From: Duganella sp. 1411
GTDB lineage: Bacteria; Pseudomonadota; Gammaproteobacteria; Burkholderiales; Burkholderiaceae_D
Direction of reading: 5' to 3'
Assembly (NCBI RefSeq): GCF_017833525.1
Contig: NZ_JAFICD010000002.1
Location: 372,001 to 436,000, forward strand
DNA length: 64,000 nt
In this document: piece by piece, positions 53,612 through 62,598 of the stretch
Numbering within the stretch: the first letter of the stretch is position 1
Layout of the letters: every line of letters starts with the position of its first letter
Made by a program: the position numbers and the translations under genes
The notes under the pieces: model-generated
Seen by the model: the letters and a program-made list of their open reading frames with translations, nothing else
Database searches by the model: none
Told to the model about the DNA's origin: nothing

Positions 53612-54586
53612 ATGGCCGCCCGCGCGTTATGGAAAGGCGCCATCAGCTTCGGGCTGGTGCACATTCCGGTCGAGCTGTATTCGGCGGTGCAAGAGCACGA
53701 GCTGGATCTGACGATGCTCGACCGGCGCGACTTTTCGCCCGTGGGCTACAAACGCTATAACAAAAAGACGGGCAAGGACGTCACCTGGGACGACATCGTC
53801 AAGGGCTACGAGTACGAGGAGGACGAGTATGTCGTGCTGTCGGACGAAGACCTCAAGCGCGCCAACGTCGAAGCCACCGGCACCATCGACATCCAGGCCT
53901 TCGTCGACGCCGCCGACGTGCCGCTGACGTACTACGAGCAGCCGTACTACCTGGCGCCATCGAAAGGCGGCGCAAAGGTCTACGCGCTGCTGCGCGAAAC
54001 GCTGCGCAAGGCCGGCAAGATCGGCATCGCCACGGTGGTGATCCGCACCAAGCAGCACCTGTGCGCGCTGGTCTGCGTCGACGACAAGATCGTGCTCAAC
54101 ACCTTGCGCTACGCCGCCGAGATCCGCAGCGCGGAGGAGCTCAAGCTACCACCGGCCACGGCGAAGGCGGCCGGCATCAGCGACAAGGAGCTGCAGATGG
54201 CGCTATCGCTGGTCGAAGGCATGAGCGAGGAATGGAAGCCGGAGCAGTACCACGACACCTACAAGGACGACGTACTGGCGCTGGTGAAGAAAAAGGTCAA
54301 AGCCGGTCAAACCAAGACCATCACCGCCGCCGAGCCGGAAGACAAGCCAGCCAAGACATCCAACGTGGTGGATCTGGTTGCACTGCTGCAGGACAGCCTG
54401 GGCAAGCGCCCGGCCAAAGGCGGCGCCAAGACACCGGCGCGCAAAAGCGCCGCCAAAGCCGACGAAGAGGAAGAGGAAGAAGCACCGGCTCCACGCCGCA
54501 AAACCAGCACGGCAAAGAAGGCTCCAACCGCCGCCGCACGCGCCAAGAGCAACGCCAAATCGTCGTCACCACGCAAAGCCGCTTAA
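53612..54586 (+). CDS. ku: Non-homologous end joining protein Ku
   Basis: A 324-residue bacterial Ku. The core (1-255) starts ALWKGAISFGLVHIPVELYSAV and contains RRDFSPVGYKRYNKKTGKDV and YYLAPSKGGAKVYALLRETL; it forms the homodimeric ring that threads onto DNA ends. The C-terminus (270-324) is a Lys/Ala-rich basic tail (KSAAKADEEEEEEAPAPRRKTSTAKKA) that includes an acidic Glu run, as in other proteobacterial Ku with DNA-binding tails. LigD is convergent, 71 bases away. Confidence 0.96.
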   Translation: MAARALWKGAISFGLVHIPVELYSAVQEHELDLTMLDRRDFSPVGYKRYNKKTGKDVTWDDIVKGYEYEEDEYVVLSDEDLKRANVEATGTIDIQAFVDAADVPLTYYEQPYYLAPSKGGAKVYALLRETLRKAGKIGIATVVIRTKQHLCALVCVDDKIVLNTLRYAAEIRSAEELKLPPATAKAAGISDKELQMALSLVEGMSEEWKPEQYHDTYKDDVLALVKKKVKAGQTKTITAAEPEDKPAKTSNVVDLVALLQDSLGKRPAKGGAKTPARKSAAKADEEEEEEAPAPRRKTSTAKKAPTAAARAKSNAKSSSPRKAA

Positions 54587-54597
54587 CAACAGATCCA

Positions 54598-54634
54598 CGT
54601 AGGGCGGATTAGGCGGAACGCCGTAATCCGCCAT
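54598..54634 (+). repeat. REP-like unit between ku and ligD (R14)
   Basis: A single long-loop unit in plus sense, followed by the tail motif GAGCCGCCAAC. It fills the gap between the convergent ku and ligD genes. Confidence 0.88.
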
Positions 54635-54657
54635 CCCCGAGCCGCCAACAACGCAAA

Positions 54658-57186
54658 TCAGCTCCCAGAACCCGGCTTAAACCCCAACATCTTCATCGCC
54701 GGCGCCAAACCCTTGGCCGCCTTCGCATACCCATCCCAGGGCGTATTCCCCACATCGAGCCGCGTATGCACCGTGGCCACCGTCCAATGGTCGCCGCCCT
54801 CCAGCTTATCCAACTCCTCCCACGCCACCGGCACCGAAATCCCCAACCCCGGCCGCGCCCGCGCCGACCACGCACACGCAGTGGTAGCGCCGCGCCCATT
54901 GCGCAGATAATCAATAAAGATCCTACCCACCCGATTACTCGGCCCGCTCTTCAGCACAAACCGCTCCGGAATATTCTGCGCCATATGCGCCACGATCGCC
55001 TGCGAAAACGCCTTCACGTCATCCCAGCCATACCCCGGCTTGACCGGCACCACCACGTGCAAGCCCTTGCCGCCACTGGTCTTCAAAAACGCCGGCAAGC
55101 CCAAATGATCGAGGAAAGCGCGCATCAGCTGCGCCGCCTCCTGTATCTGCTTCCACGTCACGTTCTTACCCGGATCGAGATCGAACACCATCCGGTTCGG
55201 CTTTTCATAGTTCGAAGCGTTGGCGTTCTGAGTGTGCAGCTCCACCACGTTCCACTGCGCCGCCGACAGCAAGCCCTGCTCCGTCGCCACCTCCAGCATC
55301 GGCGGATGGTCCGGGTCCAGCGCCGGATCGAGGCTCTTCACCCCCGGCAGCTTATTGGTTTCGGAGTGCTTCTGGAAGAACAGCTCCCCGCCCACGCCGG
55401 CGGGCGCGCGTACCAGCGCCACCGGCCGGCCTTTCAGATGCGGCAGCATCAGCGCCCCAACCAGCGCGTAATAGCGCACCAAGGCGATCTTGGTGGCGCC
55501 GCTTTCCTTGTCGATCACACGATCGGGATTGGTCACCTTCAGTGAAGCCGGCAGCTTGCCCTGCACGGCGCTCGAAGTCTCCATATCGGTTTTCTCCTTA
55601 TCCTTCATATGGGTCGGCAGCTCGCGCGTGATCGCGCTGGCCTTCTTATCCTTGCGCAGCCCCTTGAACACGGAATGACGGATCGAGCCGGAACGGGTCC
55701 ACTCGCCGAAGGCCACCTCCGCCACCAGGGTCGGCTTGAGCCAGTGCGCCCGCTTGTCGATCTCCTTGTTGGGCGCGAACGGATTTTTGTCGGACGCCAC
55801 CGCATCCATTTTCGATTTCAGCTCGGCCAGCGACGCGCCGCTAAAGCCGCTGCCGACGTTGCCGGCGTATTGCAGCTTGCCGTCCTTGTCGTAGGTCCCC
55901 AGCAGCAGCGAGCCGAAACCGCTGCGCGAGCCTTGCGGATCGGTATAGCCGCCGATGACGAATTCCTGCCGCTGGCCGCATTTGAGCTTGATCCAGCTGC
56001 CGCTGCGGCGCGAGGTGTAGGCCGAGTCGCGCCGCTTGCCGATGATGCCCTCCAGCCCCATGCTGCAGGCGGCGGCGATCATATCCTGCGGCGTGGCGTC
56101 GAGCGCGGCGCTGTAGCGCACCGAGTCGGTGGCTTTTTTCTCCATCAGCTTTTCAAGTATCGCGCGGCGCTCCCGCAGCGGCATGTCGCGCAGGTCGCGG
56201 CCGTCGTGGAACGGTATATCGAAGATGAAGTACACCATTTCGCCGGGATGGTTTTCATCGAAGGCGTTCTGCAGCAGGCCGAAGTCGGGCCGCCCTTCCT
56301 CGTCGTGGACGACGATCTCGCCGTCGTACCAGCCCGAGGGCAGCTTCATTTTGGCGATGGCGTCGTGCAGCGGGCGCAGTTTGTGCGTCCAGTCGTTGCC
56401 GTTGCGCGTGATCAGCCGGATGTCCTTGCCGTCGACCCGCGCCAGGATGCGGTAGCCGTCGAACTTGATCTCGAACAGCCACTCCTCGGGCGAGGACGGC
56501 GGCGCGTCGACCAGCGTCGCCAGTTGCGGCGTCAAAGTCTCCGGCAGCTCGGCCTTGGGTGCGGCGGCCTTGGCGGGCGCCTTGGCCTTCGCCGGCTCCT
56601 TCGCCACCTTGGCCGGCAGCGGGGCGGCGGCGCCCGGCAGCGGCAACGCCTTCACGCTGTCGGGCATCTCGTCGACCACGCTGAATTCCTCGGCGGGCCG
56701 CGCGTAGTCGTCCTTCTCTTTAATTAGCAGCCAGGGCTCCTGCTTTTCGCCCTTGCCCTTCATCCGCACCAGCACCCATTTGCCGTGCATCTTATGCCCG
56801 GTCAGTTCGAATTTCAGGTTCCCGGCCGCCAGCGCCTTGCGCGGATCGTCCAGCGGCTTCCAGTAACCCTTGTCCCAGATGATGACCTTGCCTGCCCCGT
56901 ACTGCTTGGGCGGTATCGTCCCCTCGAAATCGTTGTACGAGATCGGATGGTCCTCCACATGGACGGCCATGCGCTTGTCGTGGGTGTCGTAACTGGGGCC
57001 CTTGGGCACGGCCCAACTCATCATCACGCCATCGAGCTCCAGCCGGAAGTCGTAGTGCAGGCGGCTGGCCCAATGCTTTTGAATGACGAACGTCAGCGCC
57101 TCGCCGCCCTCCTGGCCACCTTCGGCCGGTTCGGGGGTGATCGCGAAGTTACGCTTGGCTTTATAGGTTTTCAGGGATGCGCTCAT
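54658..57186 (-). CDS. ligD: ATP-dependent DNA ligase D (PE-LIG-POL)
   Basis: An 842-residue NHEJ enzyme with three modules. The 3'-phosphoesterase is at about 1-185 (HYDFRLELDGVMMSWAVPKGP and HVEDHPISYNDFEG). The ligase is at 215-530, with nucleotidyl Lys241 in EIKFDGYRILAR and LEGIIGKRRDSAYTSRRS, and KPTLVAEVAF as motif. The primase-polymerase is at 545-842, with metal motif VFDLDPG and PVKPGYGWDDVKAF. An Ala/Lys/Pro linker at about 180-215 separates the first two. The MSASLKTYKAKR start is chosen over a longer leader that is not family-like. Works with Ku. Confidence 0.95.
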   Translation of the reverse strand: MSASLKTYKAKRNFAITPEPAEGGQEGGEALTFVIQKHWASRLHYDFRLELDGVMMSWAVPKGPSYDTHDKRMAVHVEDHPISYNDFEGTIPPKQYGAGKVIIWDKGYWKPLDDPRKALAAGNLKFELTGHKMHGKWVLVRMKGKGEKQEPWLLIKEKDDYARPAEEFSVVDEMPDSVKALPLPGAAAPLPAKVAKEPAKAKAPAKAAAPKAELPETLTPQLATLVDAPPSSPEEWLFEIKFDGYRILARVDGKDIRLITRNGNDWTHKLRPLHDAIAKMKLPSGWYDGEIVVHDEEGRPDFGLLQNAFDENHPGEMVYFIFDIPFHDGRDLRDMPLRERRAILEKLMEKKATDSVRYSAALDATPQDMIAAACSMGLEGIIGKRRDSAYTSRRSGSWIKLKCGQRQEFVIGGYTDPQGSRSGFGSLLLGTYDKDGKLQYAGNVGSGFSGASLAELKSKMDAVASDKNPFAPNKEIDKRAHWLKPTLVAEVAFGEWTRSGSIRHSVFKGLRKDKKASAITRELPTHMKDKEKTDMETSSAVQGKLPASLKVTNPDRVIDKESGATKIALVRYYALVGALMLPHLKGRPVALVRAPAGVGGELFFQKHSETNKLPGVKSLDPALDPDHPPMLEVATEQGLLSAAQWNVVELHTQNANASNYEKPNRMVFDLDPGKNVTWKQIQEAAQLMRAFLDHLGLPAFLKTSGGKGLHVVVPVKPGYGWDDVKAFSQAIVAHMAQNIPERFVLKSGPSNRVGRIFIDYLRNGRGATTACAWSARARPGLGISVPVAWEELDKLEGGDHWTVATVHTRLDVGNTPWDGYAKAAKGLAPAMKMLGFKPGSGS

Positions 57187-57342
57187 AAACGCCAGCGTAG
57201 CCCCGCGCCGCCGGCCGCTCTGTGCGTTGGCGAACATGTAAGCGATTGTAAAGCCCGTCAACGGGGTGTGTCCGGGCCGCGTTTTCTGCTCAGTGACACG
57301 GGAATTGTCCCGGCCCTAATCAACTTGAATGAGGATTTCATC

Positions 57343-57699
57343 ATGAACAAACTTATCGCTACCCTGATCGCCGGCCTGTTTGCTACCGCAGCTTTTGCAC
57401 AAACTCCTGCCACCACCCCGACCACTCCAGCAGCTGCCAAGGCAGAAGCTAAAGAAACCAAAGCCGCCGTCAAAGCCGAAGCGAAAGAAACCAAAGCTGA
57501 CATCAAGGCCGACGCAAAAACCGCCAAGGCCGAAGCCGACGCGAAAAAAGACGTAGCCGTCGCCAAGGCTGAAGAAAAAGCCGACAAGGCCGACGCCCAC
57601 GCTAAAGCCACCAAAACCAAAGCCAAGGCACACGCCAAGGCCGCCAAGACCGAAGCCCACGACGCCGCGACCACCCCGGCTCCTGCAGTCGTCAAGTAA
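57343..57699 (+). CDS. Exported 11-mer-repeat (LEA-like) protein
   Basis: A 118-residue protein. Signal peptide 1-19 (LFATAAFA-Q), a Thr/Pro spacer (20-32), then seven tandem 11-residue units from residue 33 to 109, starting KAEAKETKAAV, KAEAKETKADI and KADAKTAKAEA and drifting afterwards. The units are rich in Ala, Lys, Glu and Asp with no aromatics, the pattern of group 3 LEA proteins that fold as amphipathic helices on drying. A histone H1-like label is possible but the export signal speaks against it. It has its own leader (no obvious SD) and a strong terminator. Confidence 0.75.
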   Translation: MNKLIATLIAGLFATAAFAQTPATTPTTPAAAKAEAKETKAAVKAEAKETKADIKADAKTAKAEADAKKDVAVAKAEEKADKADAHAKATKTKAKAHAKAAKTEAHDAATTPAPAVVK

Positions 57700-57728
57700 G
57701 TCTTAGCGCTGTTTTAAACAAGTCGTAA

Positions 57729-57764
57729 AAAAAGCGGACCCGATTTGATTCGGGTCCGCTTTTT
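57729..57764 (+). terminator. Strong intrinsic terminator after the 11-mer-repeat gene
   Basis: A 15-bp perfect stem (57729-57743 with 57750-57764, 6-base loop) with flanking A and T runs, so it can act in both directions. It lies 30 bases after the stop of the exported repeat protein and is followed by two further hairpins. Confidence 0.9.
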
Positions 57765-57801
57765 ACTTGGGCGATCTATTTATTAACCCGCACCGCCAGG
57801 C

Positions 57802-57862
57802 GGGGTCGTACCCCGCACGGGGTACGACCCCTAAGTGGCGCGGCTAGCGTATCGCTAACCGC
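57802..57862 (-). terminator. Two further hairpins between the repeat protein and the efflux operon
   Basis: GGGGTCGTACCCC / GGGGTACGACCCC is a perfect 13-bp inverted repeat with a 4-base loop (57802-57831). GCGGCTAGCG / CGCTAACCGC is a 10-bp repeat with one mismatch and a 3-base loop (57840-57862). They lie just after the efflux operon's last stop and may end its transcript. Confidence 0.65.
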
Positions 57863-57877
57863 ATGCGGGGCTGGTGC

Positions 57878-59407
57878 TTATTGCTGCGCCACCGCCGGTG
57901 CCGCCGGCGTGGTGGCGGCGCCGTTGGCGCTGTCCCAGCCGCCACCGAGCGCGCGGATCAACGCCACCGTGGTCACGGCGCGGGTGCCGCGCAGCTGCAC
58001 GGCGGTGCGTTCCACCGCCGCCAGGTTGCGCTGCGCGTCCAGCAGATCGATGTAGCTCGAACGGCCGGCCGTGTACAGCTTCTGCGCCAGATCGGCGGAA
58101 CGGCGGGCCGACACCAGCGCCGCTTCCATCTGCGCCGTCTGGCCGGCCAGGATGCGCAGGCCCGCCAGGTTGTCTTCCACCTCGGCGAAGGCCACCAGCA
58201 CGCTCTGGCGATAGGTGCCGACCGACTCTTCCAGCGCCGCTTCGCTGCGCAGGATGTTGTTCTTGTTGCGGCCACCGTCGATGATCGGCATCGACATCAG
58301 CGCGCCGAGCACCCACGAACGGCTGCTCCACTTGAACACTTCGGCCACGGTGTCGGCCGAGGAGCCGCCACCGCTCGCGCTCAACGTCAGCGCCGGGAAC
58401 ATGGCCGAACGGGCCACGCCGATGCGGGCGTTGGACGCCTCCATCGTGCGCTGGGCGGCGGCGATGTCGGGACGGCGCTCCAGCAGCGACGACGGCAGGC
58501 CGGCCGGAATCACCGGCAGCAGCGCCGTGTCCAGCAGCGGCGTCACGCCGGCCGTGTAGCTGGCCGCCGGTTTGCCCAGCAGGACCGCCAGCGCATGCTC
58601 GGTCGTCACGCGCTGACGCTGCAGGCCGATGAATTCGGAGCGCGTCGTCGCCAGTTCGGTCTTGGAGCGCGACAAGTCGAATTCGCCGATGTCGCCCAGG
58701 TCGAAGCGGCGCTGGTTGACTTTGACGTCCTCCTCGCGCGTCTGCACCGTGCGCTGCAGCGTTTCCAGTTCGGCATCGGTGGCGCGCAGACGGAAGTAGG
58801 TCTGCGCCACGTCCGCCTGCACCGACAGCAGCACCGAGCGGTAGGTCGCCTCGATCGAGGCGGCGTCGCTGCGGGCGGCGCTGACGTTCGACGATACGCG
58901 GCCGAACAGGTCGACCTCGTAGCTGGCCGTCAGGTTGGCGCTAAACAGCTTGCCCGGCGCGACATCGGTGCCTTGCGGCAGGCCGAGCGAGGTCGCCGAC
59001 TGGCGCTGGCGCTGGGCGCCGGCGTTGACGCCGACTTGCGGAATGCGGTCCGCCTCGGCCACGCCGGCGATGGCGCGGGCCTGCTTGACGCGGGCCGCCG
59101 CCACCGACAGGTTGGCGTTGGCGCGGGTCGCCTCGGCGATCAGCTCATTGAGGGCCGGATCGTTGAAGGCCAGCCACCACTCGCCGCGCGGCTGCGCCTC
59201 GGCGGCCTGCGCCTGTTTCCAGGTGCTGCCGTCGGCGGCGGTTTTCACCGGCACCGCGACGTCGGCGGCCGACGGCGTTTGCGATTCCTTGAAGGCGGCC
59301 GGCACTTCCACCGCCGGCTGTTTGAATTCCGGCGCGGCGCACGCCGTCATCAGCAGCGCTGCCAACACGGGTGCCACGCCTTTGGCGATCATTTGCAGCT
59401 TGTTCAT
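57878..59407 (-). CDS. RND efflux outer-membrane factor (OprM/NodT type lipoprotein)
   Basis: A 509-residue TolC-like channel. The signal ends in the lipobox LLMTACAAP, so it is lipidated. Residues about 60-490 contain the two OEP repeats, each with long coiled helices such as SVAAARVKQARAIAGVAEADRIP and TYRSVLLSVQADVAQTYFRLR. It is the last gene of the adaptor-pump-channel operon, with a 1-base gap from the pump gene, so the full tripartite system is encoded here. Confidence 0.94.
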   Translation of the reverse strand: MNKLQMIAKGVAPVLAALLMTACAAPEFKQPAVEVPAAFKESQTPSAADVAVPVKTAADGSTWKQAQAAEAQPRGEWWLAFNDPALNELIAEATRANANLSVAAARVKQARAIAGVAEADRIPQVGVNAGAQRQRQSATSLGLPQGTDVAPGKLFSANLTASYEVDLFGRVSSNVSAARSDAASIEATYRSVLLSVQADVAQTYFRLRATDAELETLQRTVQTREEDVKVNQRRFDLGDIGEFDLSRSKTELATTRSEFIGLQRQRVTTEHALAVLLGKPAASYTAGVTPLLDTALLPVIPAGLPSSLLERRPDIAAAQRTMEASNARIGVARSAMFPALTLSASGGGSSADTVAEVFKWSSRSWVLGALMSMPIIDGGRNKNNILRSEAALEESVGTYRQSVLVAFAEVEDNLAGLRILAGQTAQMEAALVSARRSADLAQKLYTAGRSSYIDLLDAQRNLAAVERTAVQLRGTRAVTTVALIRALGGGWDSANGAATTPAAPAVAQQ

Positions 59408-59408
59408 A

Positions 59409-62400
59409 TTAGTGGGTCCCTTCCAGTTTGACCACCGCGCCGTCGCCGGCGATGGCGGGTTTCTTCTCCAGGCGCACGGCCAGCTTACGCAGCAGCACGT
59501 AGAACACAGGCGTCAGGAACAGGCCGAAGAAGGTCACGCCCAGCATGCCGGCAAACACCGCCACACCCATCGCATGACGCATTTCCGAACCGGCGCCACT
59601 CGAGAACACCAGCGGCAGCACGCCCATGATGAACGCGATCGACGTCATCAGGATCGGACGCAGACGCAGGCGGCACGCTTCCAGCGCCGCTTCGACGATG
59701 CTGCGGCCATGGTGTTCCAGTTCGCGGGCGAATTCCACGATCAGAATCGCGTTCTTCGAGGCCAAGCCCACCAGCACGAACAAGGCGATCTGCGTGAAGA
59801 CGTTGTTGTCGCCGTGGGTCAGCTTGACGCCGATCAGGGCGCACAGGATCGACATCGGCACGATCAGGATCACCGCCAGCGGCAAGGTCCAGCTTTCGTA
59901 TTGGGCGGCCAGCACCAGGAACACCAGCAGCACGCACAGCGGGAACACATAAATCATCGTGTTACCGGACAGGATGTCCTGATACACCAACTCCGTCCAT
60001 TCGTAGCCGATACCCTTAGGCAGAACCTCTTCGACGATCTTGGTCATTTCGGCCTGCGCCTCGCCCGACGACACGCCGGGGGCCGGCGCGCCGTTGATTT
60101 CTGCGGCGACGAAGGCGTTGTAGCGTTGCACGCGGTCCGGGCCATAGGTGTCCTTGACGCGCATCAGCGACGACAGCGGAATCATCTCGCCCTTGTCGTT
60201 GCGGACCTTGAGCTGGGCGATATCCTCGGCGTGCGAACGGAACTGCTGGTCGGCCTGGACGCGCACCTGGTAGGTACGGCCGAACTGATTGAAGTCGTTC
60301 ACATACAGCGAGCCCAGATTGATCTGCAAGGTCTGGTAAATCGTCTGCAGCGGGATGCCCAGCTGCTTGGCCTTGACCCGGTCGACGTCCGCGAACAGCT
60401 GCGGCACGTTGATCTGGTAGCCCGAGAACACGCCGGCCAGTTTAGGATTGGTGGCCGCTTTCGCCTGCACCGCCTGCACCGCCTTGTACAGCGCGTCGTA
60501 GCCCAGGTTGTCGCGGTCCTGCAGCATCAGCTTGAAACCACCGGTGGTGCCAAGGCCGTTGACCGGCGGCGGCGGCAGCACCATCACGAACGCGCCTTCG
60601 ATCGACCCCATACGCTTGTTCATTTCGGCGGCGATGCCTTCGGCCGACTGCTCCTTGCCGTGACGCTTCTCGAACGCGCTCAGGCCGACGAAGACGATAC
60701 CGGCGTTCGGCGCGTTGGTGAAGCCGTTGATCGACAGGCCCGGGAAGGCGATCGAGTTGTCGATGCCCGGGATATCCTTGGCGATGTCCGACATCTTGCG
60801 GATCACGGCGTCGGTGCGGTCCAGCGAGGCGGCGTCGGGCAACTGGGCGAAGCCGATCAGGTACTGCTTGTCCTGCGCCGGCACGAAGCCCGGTGGCACC
60901 AGCTTGAACATGAAGCCGGCGGCGACGGCCAGCACCGCGTACACGACCAGCGAACCGCCTTTGCGTTTCAACACGCCGGTCACGCCCCTGCCATAGCTGT
61001 CCGAGGCGCGGTTGAAGAAGCGGTTGAACCAGCCGAAGAAGCGGCCGAACACCTTGTCCATGCCGCGGGTCAGCACGTCTTTCGGTGCGTCGTGCGGCTT
61101 GAGCAGCGCGGCGGCCAGGGCCGGCGCCAGGGTCAGCGAGCTGAATGCCGAGATCACGGTCGAAATGGCGATGGTCAGCGCGAACTGCTTGTAGAACTGG
61201 CCGGACAGGCCGGAGACGAAAGCGATCGGCACGAACACGGCGCACAGCACCAGGGCGATGGCGATGATCGGACCACTCACCTCTTTCATCGCCTGGATGG
61301 TCGCCTCGCGCGGCGCCAGGCCGTCGTGGATGTTACGTTCGACGTTTTCCACCACCACGATCGCGTCATCGACCACGATACCGATGGCCAGCACAAGGCC
61401 GAACAGCGACAACGTGTTGATCGAGAAGCCAAAAGCCAGCATCACGGCGAAGGTACCGACCACCGAGACGGGAACGGCCAGCAGCGGAATCACCGAAGCG
61501 CGCCAGGTTTGCAGGAAGATGATCACCACCAGTGCCACCAGGATGATCGCTTCGACCAAAGTGTGGATCACGGAGCGGATCGACTCCCGCACGAATTGGG
61601 TCGGGTCATATACGATTTCGTACGTGACGCCTTCCGGGAAATCTTTCGACAGGCGTTCCATGGTCGAGCGCACATCGGCCGACAGCTGCAGCGCGTTGGC
61701 GTTGGGCGCCTCGAAAATAGGAATCGCGGCGGCCGATTTATTGTTCAGCAGCGAACGCAGCGCGTAGGAGTTGGAACCCATCTCCAGGCGCGCCACGTCG
61801 CGCAGCCGGGTGACGGCGCCGTCGGTGTTGGTCTTGACGACGATGTCGCCAAACTCTTCCTCGCTTTGCAGCCGGCCGTGGGTATTGACGGTCAGCTGGA
61901 AGTCGGCGCCCTTGCTCGGGCCCTGGCCGATCACACCGGCCGCCACTTGCACGTTCTGCTCGCGGATCGAATCGACGACGTCGCCGGCGGTCAGGCCGCG
62001 CTGGGCGACCTTCTGCGGATCAAGCCAGACGCGCATGGCGTAGTCGCCGGCGCCGAACAGCTGCACCTCGCCCATGCCAGGCAGGCGGGCCAGTTGGTCC
62101 TTGACGTTCAACACCGCGTAGTTACGCAGATACAGGTCGTCGTAACGGCCGTTGGGCGACATCAGGTGGACCACCATGGTCAGGTTGGGCGACGACTTGA
62201 CGGTCGTCACGCCGATCTGGCGCACCTCTTCCGGCAGGCGCGGAAGCGCGCGCTGGACGCGGTTCTGCACCTGCGTTTCGGCCTGCTCGACGTTGGTGCC
62301 GATCTTGAAGGTGACGGTCAGCGCCAGCGCGCCGTCCGAGGTGTTTTGCGAGGACATGTAGAGCATGTTCTCGACGCCGTTGATCTGCTCCTCAAGCGGC

Positions 62401-62594
62401 GCGGCCACGGTTTCGGCGATGATCTTCGGATTGGCGCCCGGGTACTGCGCGCGCACCACCACCGATGGCGGCACCACGTCCGGGTATTCCGAGATCGGCA
62501 GCTTGAAGATCGATATCAGGCCGCCGACGAAGATAATGATCGACAGTACGGCCGCGAAAATCGGCTTGTCGACAAAAAATCGAGAGATGTTCAT
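59409..62594 (-). CDS. RND multidrug efflux pump, inner-membrane (HAE1, AcrB-like)
   Basis: A 1061-residue proton-driven exporter. It begins ISRFFVDKPIFAAVLSIIIFVGGLISIF, the HAE1 start. The pore and porter regions follow in two repeats; the proton-relay Asp pair is in IGIVVDDAIVVVENVERN, and VLCAVFVPIAFVSGLSGQFYKQFALTI is the next signature. The second half repeats the first and ends with helix 12 near residue 1030. It takes drugs or solvents from the periplasm and inner membrane. The adaptor gene lies 4 bases upstream. Confidence 0.96.
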   Translation of the reverse strand: MNISRFFVDKPIFAAVLSIIIFVGGLISIFKLPISEYPDVVPPSVVVRAQYPGANPKIIAETVAAPLEEQINGVENMLYMSSQNTSDGALALTVTFKIGTNVEQAETQVQNRVQRALPRLPEEVRQIGVTTVKSSPNLTMVVHLMSPNGRYDDLYLRNYAVLNVKDQLARLPGMGEVQLFGAGDYAMRVWLDPQKVAQRGLTAGDVVDSIREQNVQVAAGVIGQGPSKGADFQLTVNTHGRLQSEEEFGDIVVKTNTDGAVTRLRDVARLEMGSNSYALRSLLNNKSAAAIPIFEAPNANALQLSADVRSTMERLSKDFPEGVTYEIVYDPTQFVRESIRSVIHTLVEAIILVALVVIIFLQTWRASVIPLLAVPVSVVGTFAVMLAFGFSINTLSLFGLVLAIGIVVDDAIVVVENVERNIHDGLAPREATIQAMKEVSGPIIAIALVLCAVFVPIAFVSGLSGQFYKQFALTIAISTVISAFSSLTLAPALAAALLKPHDAPKDVLTRGMDKVFGRFFGWFNRFFNRASDSYGRGVTGVLKRKGGSLVVYAVLAVAAGFMFKLVPPGFVPAQDKQYLIGFAQLPDAASLDRTDAVIRKMSDIAKDIPGIDNSIAFPGLSINGFTNAPNAGIVFVGLSAFEKRHGKEQSAEGIAAEMNKRMGSIEGAFVMVLPPPPVNGLGTTGGFKLMLQDRDNLGYDALYKAVQAVQAKAATNPKLAGVFSGYQINVPQLFADVDRVKAKQLGIPLQTIYQTLQINLGSLYVNDFNQFGRTYQVRVQADQQFRSHAEDIAQLKVRNDKGEMIPLSSLMRVKDTYGPDRVQRYNAFVAAEINGAPAPGVSSGEAQAEMTKIVEEVLPKGIGYEWTELVYQDILSGNTMIYVFPLCVLLVFLVLAAQYESWTLPLAVILIVPMSILCALIGVKLTHGDNNVFTQIALFVLVGLASKNAILIVEFARELEHHGRSIVEAALEACRLRLRPILMTSIAFIMGVLPLVFSSGAGSEMRHAMGVAVFAGMLGVTFFGLFLTPVFYVLLRKLAVRLEKKPAIAGDGAVVKLEGTH

Positions 62595-62598
62595 ATTC

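Noticed and set aside
56785..57342. Long upstream extension of the 11-mer-repeat gene
   Set aside because: The frame stays open over the ligD 5' region by chance; the signal peptide begins at the ATG at 57343.
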